64,000 nucleotides of DNA from Streptomyces deccanensis (GTDB lineage Bacteria > Actinomycetota > Actinomycetes > Streptomycetales > Streptomycetaceae): assembly GCF_022385335.1 (NCBI RefSeq), contig NZ_CP092431.1, positions 186,001 through 250,000 of the forward strand, read 5' to 3'. The translations under genes were made by a program, and so were the position numbers. The notes beneath the pieces were generated by a model, which ran no database searches, was not told where the DNA came from, and was given only the letters and a program-made list of their open reading frames with translations. Position 1 is the first letter of the stretch, and every line of letters starts with the position of its first letter. Positions 51,233 through 59,816 of this stretch are shown piece by piece.

Positions 51233-52699
51233 TCACACCAGCAGACGCAGGGGCTTGCTCAGCAGCTCCGCGACCGTGCGCAGATACTCGGCCGCGGGTG
51301 CCCCGTCGACGGCGCGGTGGTCGAAGGTGAGGCTCAGCGTGAGCACCCGCGTCCGCACCGGCCGGTCGTCGCTCCACTCGACGCCGTCCCGGAGTCTGCC
51401 CACCCCGAGGATGGCGACGTTGCCGGGGTTGATCACCGGCGTGAAGAAGTCGACGCCGTAGCCGCCCAGCGAGGTGACGGTGAACGTGGCGCCCTCCAGC
51501 TGGGCCGGGGAGATCCGTCCCTCGCGCGCGGCCCCGGCCAGGGCCTTCGACCGGTGGGCGATCTCGGGCAGCGGCAGCGCCACCGCGTCCTTGATGACCG
51601 GGACCATCAGGCCGCCCGGAACGGCCACGGCGAACCCCAGGTGGATGTCGTCGAGGAGATGGATGCCGTCCTCGCGCACCGTCGCGTTGAGCAGCGGGTG
51701 CTCGCGCAGGGCCAGGGCGGCGGCCTTCAGCAGGAAGTCGTTGAGGCTGGGTACGGGCAGGCCGCTGTCGGCCCATTCCTCCTTGAGCCGGTCCCGCAGG
51801 GTCACCACGGCATCCATCCGCACCTCGTACCCGTGCGTCAGCTGCGCCATCTCCTGGAGGCTGGCGTGCATGCGGCGGGCAATGGTGCCGCGCATCCCGG
51901 TCAGCGGCAGGACGTCCCCCGGTCGGGGTTCGGCATGCCGGGGTGCGGCGTCGCGGCGGGCGGGCGCCGGTTCCGGCGCCTGGCCGAGCGCGTCGAGGTC
52001 GGACCTGCGGATCCGGCCGCCGGGGCCGGTGCCGTTCACCTCCGACAGCTCGATGCCCCGCTCCTTCGCCAGTCGGCGGACCAGCGGCGAGACGGGCAGG
52101 ACGGGGTCGGCCGGCAGGACAGTGGGCGGCGCCTGGGCCACCGCCGGGGAGGCGGCGGCTGCGGCGAGGTACTCCTCCACGTCCTCGGAGACGATCCGGC
52201 CGCCGGGTCCTGTGCCGCGTACGGCGGTGAGGTCGACGTCGGCCCCGGACGCCACCCGTCGGGCGTTCGGTGAGGCCAAGAGCCTGCCCCCGTCCCCGCG
52301 GGTGGCGGAATGGCCGTTGGTGGACCGGCCATTGAGGGAGGGCGCGGCCGTACCGCTGCTCGCCGACACGGCAGCCGCCGCCTCGGCCGTGTCACCGGCC
52401 CCCGACCCGGGCCCGGCCGGCATCGGCGTACCGGCCGGGCCCGGTGGCTGCTCGCCCTCGGCCAGCAGCCAGCCGATGAGGGCCCCTGCGGGGACGGTGG
52501 TCCCGGCCGGGACCACCGGGTGGAACAGTCCCCCGGCCTCCGCCTCGACATCCACGTCGACTTTGTCAGTGGCCAGCCGAAGCAGCGCGTCGCCCTCGGC
52601 GACGGCGGTGCCGGTGGGCACGAGCCATTCGTCGATCGTGCCTTCCTGCATGGTCAGGCCGATCTTCGGCAGCAGAACCTCGACCGCCACGTCGGTCAC
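51233..52699 (-). CDS. Dihydrolipoamide acyltransferase E2 with two peripheral-subunit-binding domains
   Basis: 488 aa. Lipoyl domain with K46 in A-T-D-K-V-D-V, then two PSBD-like modules: about 139-178 (L-A-S-P-N-A-R-R-V...G-T-G-P-G-G-R-I-V) and about 201-238 (V-S-P-L-V-R-R-L-A...G-T-G-P-G-G-R-I). Most E2s have one. The catalytic domain has H461 in F-D-H-R-A-V-D-G-A-P-A-A. It starts inside the E1beta stop (GTGA). With E1alpha and E1beta it forms a 2-oxoacid or acetoin dehydrogenase-type complex; no E3 gene is in the window. Confidence 0.93.
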   Translation of the reverse strand: MTDVAVEVLLPKIGLTMQEGTIDEWLVPTGTAVAEGDALLRLATDKVDVDVEAEAGGLFHPVVPAGTTVPAGALIGWLLAEGEQPPGPAGTPMPAGPGSGAGDTAEAAAAVSASSGTAAPSLNGRSTNGHSATRGDGGRLLASPNARRVASGADVDLTAVRGTGPGGRIVSEDVEEYLAAAAASPAVAQAPPTVLPADPVLPVSPLVRRLAKERGIELSEVNGTGPGGRIRRSDLDALGQAPEPAPARRDAAPRHAEPRPGDVLPLTGMRGTIARRMHASLQEMAQLTHGYEVRMDAVVTLRDRLKEEWADSGLPVPSLNDFLLKAAALALREHPLLNATVREDGIHLLDDIHLGFAVAVPGGLMVPVIKDAVALPLPEIAHRSKALAGAAREGRISPAQLEGATFTVTSLGGYGVDFFTPVINPGNVAILGVGRLRDGVEWSDDRPVRTRVLTLSLTFDHRAVDGAPAAEYLRTVAELLSKPLRLLV

Positions 52700-53730
52700 G
52701 ACCTTTCGAGGAGGCGCCGGCAGCCCTGGGCGATCCGGTCGCGATCGGGAACGTAGGCCTTCTCCAGGACCGGGGAGAAGGGCACCGGGGAGAAGGGGGC
52801 GCCGATGCGCAGGACGGGGGCGTCCAGGTAGTCGAAGGCGGCGTCCTGGATCTGGGCGGCGATCTCCGCGCCGAGTCCACCGAAGGTGACGGCCTCGTGC
52901 ACCACGAGCACGCGGTTGGTGCGGCGGACGGAGGTGAACATGGTCTCGGTGTCCAGGGGCTGCACGGTGCGGGGGTCGATCACCTCGATCTCCACGCCCT
53001 CGGCGGCGAGTTCGTCGGCCGCCGCGAGGGCCTCCCCCACCATCCGGCCCAGGGCGATCACGGTGACGTCGGAGCCGTGCCGGGCGGTGTGCGCCTGGCC
53101 GAGCGGGATGCCGTAGATCTCCTCGGGCACCTCGCAGGAGCTGCCGAGGAGGACCTTGTTGAGCATGACGACGACCGGGTTGTCGTCGCGGATGGCCGAG
53201 ACGGTCAGGCCCTTGGCGGTGTACGCGTCGCTCGGCATCACCACCTTGAGGCCGGGCACATGGGCGAGCCAGGCCTCCAGGCTCTGGCTGTGCTGTGCGG
53301 CGGCGCCGAGGCCCGCCCCGGAGGCGGTGGTGATGGTGAGCGGCACGGAGACGGAGCCGCCGAACATGTACTTCATCTTGGCGGCCTGGTTGACGATCTG
53401 GTCGAGGCAGACGCCGATGAAGTCCATGAACATCAGGTCGACGACCGGGCGCAGCCCGCGCGCGGCGGCGCCCACGCCGAGGCCGACGAGGGCGGCCTCG
53501 GAGATCGGGGTGTCGATCATGCGGCGGGGGCCGAACTCGTCGAGCAGGTTGTCGAACATGCGGAAGACGCCGCCGTATCCGGCCACGTCCTCGCCGGCCA
53601 CGAAGACGTTCTCGTCCTCGCGCATGGCCTGGGCGAGTCCTTCGTTGAAGGCCTTGACGTAGGACAGTTTGCGGGCCGTGCTGTTCGGGGCGACGGCCTG
53701 TGCTTCGGTGAGGGTGGTCATGGCGGTCAT
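52696..53730 (-). CDS. 2-oxoacid dehydrogenase E1 beta subunit
   Basis: 344 aa, ATG 53730 overlapping the E1alpha stop (ATGA). Transketolase-like pyrimidine-binding and C-terminal domains: V-F-V-A-G-E-D-V-A-G-Y-G-G-V-F, R-M-I-D-T-P-I-S-E-A-A-L-V-G, F-M-D-F-I, and the C-terminal D-P-R-T-V-Q-P-L-D and V-H-E-A-V-T-F-G-G-L. Close to AcoB/PdhB. The partner alpha subunit precedes it. The substrate may be acetoin, pyruvate or a branched 2-oxoacid; sequence alone does not decide. Confidence 0.94.
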   Translation of the reverse strand: MTAMTTLTEAQAVAPNSTARKLSYVKAFNEGLAQAMREDENVFVAGEDVAGYGGVFRMFDNLLDEFGPRRMIDTPISEAALVGLGVGAAARGLRPVVDLMFMDFIGVCLDQIVNQAAKMKYMFGGSVSVPLTITTASGAGLGAAAQHSQSLEAWLAHVPGLKVVMPSDAYTAKGLTVSAIRDDNPVVVMLNKVLLGSSCEVPEEIYGIPLGQAHTARHGSDVTVIALGRMVGEALAAADELAAEGVEIEVIDPRTVQPLDTETMFTSVRRTNRVLVVHEAVTFGGLGAEIAAQIQDAAFDYLDAPVLRIGAPFSPVPFSPVLEKAYVPDRDRIAQGCRRLLERS

Positions 53731-54743
53731 CCCGAGTAGACGTTGAGCAGCAGGTCGGCGGTGTCGGGCAGCGGGCTCGCCTCGGCGTACGCGATGGCCT
53801 CGGCGATCTCGTCGCGGGTGCGCTGCCAGGTGTCGTCCAGCTCCGCGCGGGTGGCGGTGCCGTCGGCGACGGCGCGGGTCTCGATCAGGTCGATGGGGTC
53901 GCGGGCCTTCCACTCGGCGACCTCGTCGTCCGAGCGGTAGGGGTGGCGCAGTCCCTTGACGCCCTGGTGGTCGAAGAAGCGGTAGGTCTTGGCCTCGATC
54001 ATCATCGGGCCCCCGCCGGACCGGGCCCGTTCGACGGCTTCGACGGCGGCGCGGTGGACGGCGACCGCGTCCATGCCGTCGACGATCACGCTGGGCATGC
54101 CGTAGGCGGCGGCCCGGTCGGCCACGTCGGTGAGCAGCATGTGCTTGGACTGTGGCGTGAATTCGGCGTAGCCGTTGTTCTCGCAGACGAAGACGACGGG
54201 CAGGTCGAGGATGGCGGCCATGTTGGCGCCCTCGTGGAAGGCGCCGATGTTGGTGGCGCCGTCGCCGAAGAAGGTGACGGCGACGCTGTCCTCGCCCTTG
54301 TACCGGGCGGCGAAGGCGGCGCCCACCGCGATCGGGACGCCCGCTCCGACGATGCCGTTGGCGCCGAGCATGCCGCGGGTGACGTCGTTGATGTGCATGC
54401 TTCCGCCGCGGCCGAGGCAGGCGCCGGTGACGCGGCCGTACAGCTCGGCGTACATCTCCCGCAGGCCGACGCCCTTGGCCACGGCGTGCCCGTGGCCGCG
54501 GTGGGTGGAGGTGATCTGGTCGTCGTCGCGCAGGGCGGCCATCACGCCGGCGGCCACGGCTTCCTGGCCGACGTAGAGGTGCAGGAAGCCGGGCAGTTTG
54601 CCCGCCTCCATGAGTTTGCCCGCCTCCGTCTCGAACAGCCGGATGCGCACCATGCGCTCGTGCAGGTCCTTGATGACCTGTGCGGACAGATCCTTGCTGA
54701 CCTGCGCGGATTCTTCTGACGCCGTCGACGCTCGTTGAGCCAT
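53727..54743 (-). CDS. 2-oxoacid dehydrogenase E1 alpha subunit
   Basis: 338 aa. ATG 54743 (M-A-Q-R-A-S-T-A) follows GAAGGGGCGG; an upstream frame start at 54779 lacks a site. Thiamine-diphosphate motif G-D-G-A-T-N-I-G-A-F-H-E-G and E-N-N-G-Y-A-E-F, with phosphorylation-loop-like R-S-D-D-E-V-A-E-W near the C-terminus. Close to AcoA/PdhA. First gene of the E1alpha-E1beta-E2 operon, downstream of TACTGA-type operator sequence. Confidence 0.94.
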   Translation of the reverse strand: MAQRASTASEESAQVSKDLSAQVIKDLHERMVRIRLFETEAGKLMEAGKLPGFLHLYVGQEAVAAGVMAALRDDDQITSTHRGHGHAVAKGVGLREMYAELYGRVTGACLGRGGSMHINDVTRGMLGANGIVGAGVPIAVGAAFAARYKGEDSVAVTFFGDGATNIGAFHEGANMAAILDLPVVFVCENNGYAEFTPQSKHMLLTDVADRAAAYGMPSVIVDGMDAVAVHRAAVEAVERARSGGGPMMIEAKTYRFFDHQGVKGLRHPYRSDDEVAEWKARDPIDLIETRAVADGTATRAELDDTWQRTRDEIAEAIAYAEASPLPDTADLLLNVYSG

Positions 54744-54786
54744 CGTCCGCCCCTTCGCCCGAGGGAGGTTGCCAAGCAATCGGACT

Positions 54787-54808
54787 TACTTGTGCCGGTC
54801 TACAGTTA
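54787..54808. promoter_or_regulatory. TetR-type operator-like element, copy 3 (E1alpha promoter)
   Basis: TACTTGTGCCGGTCTACAGTTA at 54787-54808. It matches 13 of 23 positions with the copy at 50472 (extended by one base), keeping TACT and CAGT arms. A second TACTGA half-site begins at 54825. It lies 44 bp upstream of the E1alpha start and is weaker than copies 1 and 2. Confidence 0.5.
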
Positions 54809-54839
54809 CCAACACGGGGCACCTTACTGAACAGCGTCT

Positions 54840-55295
54840 CTAATTACTACGCCCTGTACCGGGGTCTTGCCCGCGGGCGTCCACGAGCTCGACGACGTTG
54901 CCCTCCGGGTCCGACCAGAAGCTGACGCGCCGCCCTCGCGCCGGGACGACGGCCGGGTCCGACAGCGGCCGGGCGCCCGCGGCCGTCAGCGCCGTCACCA
55001 CGGGGTCCATGTCGTCGAAGTGGAAGGTCAGATACGACAGCCCCACGCGCCCGGCCGGCCCGAGCGCCTCGGGCACCGGCGCCACGGGCGACGAGGGAAG
55101 AAGCAATTTGACGCACCCCCCGGAGGGCACCTGGAGCCAGACGACGACCAGCTCGCCGCCCAGGCCGGCCGGGCCGCCGACGGACTCCGGTACACGGGAG
55201 CGGCGCACCGCGCGACAACCGATCACGTCGCGGTAGAAACGCTCCATCATCGCCAAGTCCCGTACCACCACGCCCACCTCGAACGGCCGCGTCAT
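54840..55295 (-). CDS. VOC-family protein
   Basis: 151 aa from ATG 55295; GTG 55316 is an alternative and neither has a good ribosome site. Single VOC module: E-V-G-V-V-V-R-D-L, M-E-R-F-Y-R-D-V-I-G-C, Y-L-T-F-H-F-D-D-M and F-W-S-D-P-E-G-N-V-V-E-L-V. The ligand residues are partly kept. It could be an isomerase, lyase or dioxygenase in the pathway. Upstream of the E1 operon in the same direction, divergent from the Rieske oxygenase gene. Confidence 0.8.
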   Translation of the reverse strand: MTRPFEVGVVVRDLAMMERFYRDVIGCRAVRRSRVPESVGGPAGLGGELVVVWLQVPSGGCVKLLLPSSPVAPVPEALGPAGRVGLSYLTFHFDDMDPVVTALTAAGARPLSDPAVVPARGRRVSFWSDPEGNVVELVDARGQDPGTGRSN

Positions 55296-55451
55296 CACCA
55301 CCGCACGCACCCCCACGGGACACCGAGCCTCAACTTCTCCACTTTCTATTGACAGACCACACTAAGTCCTGTTGTCGTTTCGGACACAACCCAGCTGTCG
55401 CATTCCGAAGCCGGTCACCGGCTCGCGGCTGGGAGGGATTGTGAGGACATC

Positions 55452-56762
55452 GTGGTCCAGACCAGTTCACCGGAGCTTCGGGAGACGGACGCCGGGAGCG
55501 AGCCGCCCTCGGCCCCCTCGGCCCCCTCCACCCCCGAGTACTCCTCGTGGATCAGCCGGGACCGGTCCACCGACGCCGCATCCGTGACGATGCGGCGGGA
55601 GGCCGCCGAACTCGTCGAACGCGTGCTGACGCACTACCGCGACGGCACGACGCACGAGGCGGACGGCCAGTGGACGGAGCCGGTCGCCCACTACCTCGAC
55701 GCCGACCGCTGGCGACGGGAGACGGACGCCGTCCACCGGAGCGTCCCGCTGCCGCTCGCGATGTCGTGCGAGCTTCCCGGGCCGAACACCTACAAGGCGA
55801 TCGACGTGCTCGGCCTCCCCGTGCTGATCACCCGTGACCGGCAGGGCGCCGTGCACGCGATGATCAACGCCTGCCGGCACCGGGGCGCCAAGCTCGTGGA
55901 ACCCGGCTGCGGGGTGTCGAGGCGGCTCACCTGCCCGTACCACTCCTGGTCCTACGACCTGGCCGGTGAGCTGCGGGGCGTGTACGCCGAGAAGACCTTC
56001 GGCGAGGTCCCGCGCGAGGGCCGCGGCCTGATCAGGCTGCCGGCCGGCGAGCGGGCGGGGATCGTCTTCGTCTCGCTGGACCCGGCCGCCGAGCCCGACC
56101 TGGACGACTGGCTGGGCGATCTGCTGCCCCTGCTGGAGGGGCTGCGGCTGGCGGAGTGCCACCACTACTCCACCGGCGAACTGACCAGCCCCAACTGGAA
56201 GGTCACCCTCGACGGGTACCTGGAGACGTACCACTTCGCCTCGCTGCACCCCAAGACGGTGTTCGAGACGAACCTCTCCAACATGATGGCGCACGACACC
56301 TGGGGCCCCCACCAGCGCATCGCCCCGGCCCTGCGTCCCATCGCGCAGGCGGTCGAGCTGCCCCCGGACCAGCGCGACCCGGGGGAATGCGTCGGCCCCA
56401 TCTACTGGCTCTTCCCCGGGCTGGCGATCGCCGGCGGCTGGCGGCAGAAGATCGCCGTCTCCCTGGTGCTCCCCCGGACGGCCACCGAGTCGGTGACCCA
56501 GCAGATCATCCTGCTGCGGGAACCGGCGGTCACCGAGGAGGAGCGCCAGGCCGCCGACCGGTTCGGCGAATGGTTCCACGAGGTGGTCCGCGACGAGGAC
56601 TACGCGACCACCTACGGAGTCCAGCAGGGCCTCGCCGCCCTCGACGGGACCGACTTCGTCTTCGGACGCAACGAGCCCGGACTCCAGCACTTCCACCGCA
56701 CCATCCACCAGCGCCTGGACACACACGCCGAAGGCATCCCAGCCGACAGAGCCGCCAGGTGA
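55452..56762 (+). CDS. Rieske non-heme iron oxygenase, alpha subunit (first)
   Basis: 436 aa, GTG 55452. Rieske ligands C141, H143, C161 and H164 (A-C-R-H-R-G and C-P-Y-H-S-W); the mononuclear-iron motif is in D-G-Y-L-E-T-Y-H-F-A-S-L-H. It is a monomeric-type or homotrimeric oxygenase (no beta-subunit gene near) that needs a ferredoxin and reductase. Followed by an SDR gene, a usual partner that oxidises the cis-diol or ketone. The first 30 residues are P/S-rich and probably disordered. Confidence 0.93.
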   Translation: MVQTSSPELRETDAGSEPPSAPSAPSTPEYSSWISRDRSTDAASVTMRREAAELVERVLTHYRDGTTHEADGQWTEPVAHYLDADRWRRETDAVHRSVPLPLAMSCELPGPNTYKAIDVLGLPVLITRDRQGAVHAMINACRHRGAKLVEPGCGVSRRLTCPYHSWSYDLAGELRGVYAEKTFGEVPREGRGLIRLPAGERAGIVFVSLDPAAEPDLDDWLGDLLPLLEGLRLAECHHYSTGELTSPNWKVTLDGYLETYHFASLHPKTVFETNLSNMMAHDTWGPHQRIAPALRPIAQAVELPPDQRDPGECVGPIYWLFPGLAIAGGWRQKIAVSLVLPRTATESVTQQIILLREPAVTEEERQAADRFGEWFHEVVRDEDYATTYGVQQGLAALDGTDFVFGRNEPGLQHFHRTIHQRLDTHAEGIPADRAAR

Positions 56763-56791
56763 CGAACCAACAACACTCGCGGGAGAACACC

Positions 56792-57583
56792 ATGGTGGCT
56801 TCGGGCAGCCTCGACGGACGTGTCGCGGTGATCACGGGCAGCACGCGCAGCATCGGCCGCGCCATCGCCGAGCGGTTCCTGGCCGACGGCGCCACGGTCG
56901 TCATCAGCGGCCGCAGCGAACTCAAGGGCAAGCAGGCCCTGGAGGAGATCGGCGCCGGCGACCGGGCCGTCTTCCACCCCTGCGACGCCAACAGCCAGGA
57001 GGACATCGAGAACCTCGCCGACTTCGCCGCCGAGCGCTTCGGCCGGCTCGACGTGTGGGTCAACAACGCCGGTGGCACCTCCGGCTTCGCCCCGGTCCAC
57101 CAGCTCAGCGACGAGGCCTGGCACGACGCCCTCAAGCTGAACCTCAACGCCTACTTCTACGGCACCCGGCGCGCGCTGCCGAAGATGCTGGAGGGCGGCT
57201 GGGGACGGATCATCAACATCTCCTCCGTCGAGGGCAAGCAGGCCAACAAGCCCGCGATCAGTCACTACATCACCAACAAGCACGCGATCCACGGACTGAC
57301 CAAGGCGACCGCCTTCGAGTACGGCACCCAGGGCATCACCTGCAACGCCATCTGCCCCGGCGCCGTCGACACCGACCTGATGCGGGCCGCAGGACCGGCC
57401 GCGGCCGAGGCGGAGGGCATCTCGTACGAGGAGTGGCTGGGCCGGTTCGCCGAGCACGCCGCCACCAAGGAGATCACCACCGTGGAACAGATCGCCGCGG
57501 TCGCCTCGCTGCTCGCGAGTGACGCCGGCGCCGGTATCACGGGCACGCTGATCAGCGTCGACGGCGGTACGGCGCAGTGGTAG
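56792..57583 (+). CDS. Short-chain dehydrogenase/reductase
   Basis: 263 aa, ATG 56792 with GGGAG seven bases upstream. NAD-binding T-G-S-T-R-S-I-G-R-A-I-A (about 11-22), N-N-A-G, catalytic S in N-I-S-S-V-E-G and Y-x-x-x-K in H-Y-I-T-N-K. The missing G of the usual TGxxxGIG gives T-G-S-T-R-S-I-G, typical of the FabG-like subgroup. It follows the Rieske oxygenase and probably oxidises its diol product, or acts on the side chain. Confidence 0.93.
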   Translation: MVASGSLDGRVAVITGSTRSIGRAIAERFLADGATVVISGRSELKGKQALEEIGAGDRAVFHPCDANSQEDIENLADFAAERFGRLDVWVNNAGGTSGFAPVHQLSDEAWHDALKLNLNAYFYGTRRALPKMLEGGWGRIINISSVEGKQANKPAISHYITNKHAIHGLTKATAFEYGTQGITCNAICPGAVDTDLMRAAGPAAAEAEGISYEEWLGRFAEHAATKEITTVEQIAAVASLLASDAGAGITGTLISVDGGTAQW

Positions 57584-57615
57584 GGACGGGGACGGACGGC
57601 GGGAGACCTTCGGTC

Positions 57616-59388
57616 ATGAAGAGCTGGATCACGGACTGGCAGCGCAGTGAGCGGCTGCCGCACTACACCCGGGCCAACGCGGGCGAGACCCTCCCCGAGC
57701 CGGCCAGCCCGCTGGGCTGGACCCTCGTGTGGGGGCGCGGCCTGCACGGCTGGCGCAAGGGCTTCGTCGGTTTCGGCATCTACCGCGAGGAGGAGGTGGC
57801 CGGGCCTCGACCGCCGTTCGTCGGAATGTTCGGCGGCTACTTCTACCTCAACCTGTCCCACATGCGGCTGTTCGGCATCCGTATGGGGCAGACGGCGGAC
57901 CAGATCGACGCCGCGTTCGTCGGCCAGCGCTCCGACACCCCGGTGTACGTGGCGCACCCCGACGACCAGGACGGAGAGCTGACCGCCAAGGCCGGCGGGA
58001 CGCTCCAGCGGATGCTGGGCCAGTCCAGCTTCCCGGAGGCCGACGCCGACCGGGAGCGGCTGCGCCGTCTGCGCCGCGATCGGCCGGACCTGGCCCGGTT
58101 GTCGGACGCCGAACTGGTGGCGCACGCGCGCTCGCTGCTGGACGACGTGGAGACGACGTTCCAGCGGCACGTCGAGTCGTCGCTGCCCGCGTCCGTGGGC
58201 CCGGCGATCCTGGGACCGCTGTGCGCGAGCGTGGACCGCTCCGACGCGATGCTGGACCTCATCGGCGGTCTCGGCGACGTCGACTCGGCCTCCCCCTCGG
58301 ACGGGCTGTGGACCCTCTCCCGGCAGGTGGCGGCATCGGCGGAGCTGACGGCGCTGTTCGACGAGGGCCCGGCCGCCGTGGAACGGGCGCTCGACGGGGC
58401 GGTGGGGGACGTGAAGGCGTTCCGTGACGCGTTCGAGGAGTTCCTGGCCACCTCCGGCGACCGCGGCCCCAACGAGTGGGACATCCACGCGCTGTCGTGG
58501 GAGGCGGCGCCGGTCCAGGCACTGGCGCTGGTCGACCGGATCCGGCACAGCCCCGCCGACGACTCCCCCGCCGCCCGGCGCACCCGTCTGACCGAGCGGC
58601 GCGAGCGGACCGCCCGGGAGGTCCGGGCCGCGCTGCCCGAGGACGCGCAGCCGATGTTCGACGCCGGCATGCACGCCTCCCAGGTGTGGATCCCGGCCCG
58701 CGAGCGCACCAAGGCGAATTGTGTGACCGTCGTCAACGAGATCCGCATGGCCGTGCGCGAACTCGGCCGCCGGGGCGTCGAGGCGGGACGCTTCGCCGAG
58801 CCGGGGGACCTGATGATGCTGCTCGACACCGAACTGGACGACTACGTCTCCGACCCGGAGCCGTTCGGACCGGTCATCGCGCGGCGGCTGGAGGAGTACG
58901 CCGGGCTGCACGAGCTGGAGCCGCCGTTCTTCATCGCCGACGACGCCCGGACCGAGATCGACGGCTGGCCGCGCCGCGCCGAGGAGCGCACCGAGGCCGC
59001 GGCCGCGGGTGATGTGCTCAGCGGTGTGGGCGGCAGCCATGGCACATACACCGGCAGGGTGCGGGTGGTCACCGACCCGGCCTCGTGCGAGGCGCTGGAG
59101 CCGGGAGAGGTGCTGGTCGCGCCGATCACGGACGCGGCCTGGACCCCGCTGTTCCTGGTCGCCGGGGCGGCCGTGGTGGACGTGGGCGCGCTCAACAGCC
59201 ACGCCGTCGTGGTCTGCCGGGAGTTGGGCATCCCGGCCGTCATCTCCGTCGAAGGCGGGACGAGGCGGCTGCGGGACGGGATGGTGATCACGGTCGACGG
59301 TCACCGGGGCACGGTCACGGTGGACTCCGTGGACGCCGTGGACTCCGTTGATTCCGCAGACGACGTCCCGGCGCCGCTCGGCGCCTGA
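57616..59388 (+). CDS. PEP-utilizing-enzyme mobile (phosphohistidine) domain protein, no ATP-grasp or PEP barrel
   Basis: 590 aa, ATG 57616 with GGGAG ten bases upstream. Only the C-terminal domain is recognisable: H529 in V-G-A-L-N-S-H-A-V-V-V-C-R-E-L-G-I-P-A-V, the swivelling phosphohistidine domain of PEP synthase, rifampin phosphotransferase and phenylphosphate synthase. The N-terminal 450 residues (G-F-V-G-F-G-I-Y-R-E-E-E, F-G-G-Y-F-Y-L-N-L) are unlike ATP-grasp or the PEP barrel and may bind a substrate. It needs a phosphate donor from another subunit; the PPDK-like protein upstream in the island is a candidate. The C-terminus ends in V-D-S-V-D-A-V-D-S repeats. Confidence 0.82.
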   Translation: MKSWITDWQRSERLPHYTRANAGETLPEPASPLGWTLVWGRGLHGWRKGFVGFGIYREEEVAGPRPPFVGMFGGYFYLNLSHMRLFGIRMGQTADQIDAAFVGQRSDTPVYVAHPDDQDGELTAKAGGTLQRMLGQSSFPEADADRERLRRLRRDRPDLARLSDAELVAHARSLLDDVETTFQRHVESSLPASVGPAILGPLCASVDRSDAMLDLIGGLGDVDSASPSDGLWTLSRQVAASAELTALFDEGPAAVERALDGAVGDVKAFRDAFEEFLATSGDRGPNEWDIHALSWEAAPVQALALVDRIRHSPADDSPAARRTRLTERRERTAREVRAALPEDAQPMFDAGMHASQVWIPARERTKANCVTVVNEIRMAVRELGRRGVEAGRFAEPGDLMMLLDTELDDYVSDPEPFGPVIARRLEEYAGLHELEPPFFIADDARTEIDGWPRRAEERTEAAAAGDVLSGVGGSHGTYTGRVRVVTDPASCEALEPGEVLVAPITDAAWTPLFLVAGAAVVDVGALNSHAVVVCRELGIPAVISVEGGTRRLRDGMVITVDGHRGTVTVDSVDAVDSVDSADDVPAPLGA

Positions 59389-59399
59389 GCACACACCGA

Positions 59400-59434
59400 G
59401 GGCCCGCCGCTCCCCTGCCCGGGGCGGCGGGCCC
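59400..59434 (+). terminator. Strong hairpin terminator
   Basis: GGGCCCGCCGC (59400-59410) pairs with GCGGCGGGCCC (59424-59434), a perfect 11-bp stem, with a 13-base loop containing a further CCCC...GGGG. It closes the Rieske-SDR-phosphohistidine operon. Confidence 0.85.
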
Positions 59435-59460
59435 GACGACTTGACCGCGAAAGGACCCCC

Positions 59461-59775
59461 GTGGCCGAGGAAATCATCGTCGCCGGCTGGATGGACTACG
59501 CACCCGGTGACCGCGACACCATGCTGGCGGCCCTCGTCGAGCTGGGCCGGCACACCCGCGAGCGGGAACCGGGCTGTCTGGACTACGCCATGACCGCCGA
59601 CCCCACCGACGGGCGGCGCATCCGGGTGTACGAGCACTGGACCTCGCAGCAGGCCCTCGACGAGCACTTCTCCACCGCGCACATCAAGGACTTCCGGGCG
59701 GCCGTGGCGGGGCTGACCCGCGTGGGGGTCTCCCTGACGGCGCACACCGTCGCCGCCTCCCGCCCCATGCGCTGA
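59461..59775 (+). CDS. Antibiotic-biosynthesis-monooxygenase-like (putative quinol monooxygenase)
   Basis: 104 aa, GTG 59461 with AAAGGACC upstream. ABM/YgiN-type ferredoxin-like fold: V-A-G-W-M-D-Y-A, R-E-P-G-C-L-D-Y-A, Y-E-H-W-T-S-Q-Q-A-L-D-E-H. These cofactor-free monooxygenases oxidise quinols or polyketides. Here it probably handles a quinol or a ring-hydroxylated product. It lies between two terminators, so it may have its own promoter. Confidence 0.85.
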   Translation: MAEEIIVAGWMDYAPGDRDTMLAALVELGRHTREREPGCLDYAMTADPTDGRRIRVYEHWTSQQALDEHFSTAHIKDFRAAVAGLTRVGVSLTAHTVAASRPMR

Positions 59776-59804
59776 GAACGGCGCCCCCGTCGGGGACGCC
59801 GTTC
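59776..59804. terminator. Convergent hairpin terminator
   Basis: GAACGGCG (59776-59783) pairs with CGCCGTTC (59797-59804) with inner C/G pairing and one bulge. It separates the ABM-like gene from the convergent reductase operon. Confidence 0.75.
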
Positions 59805-59816
59805 GGTTCACCGGGG

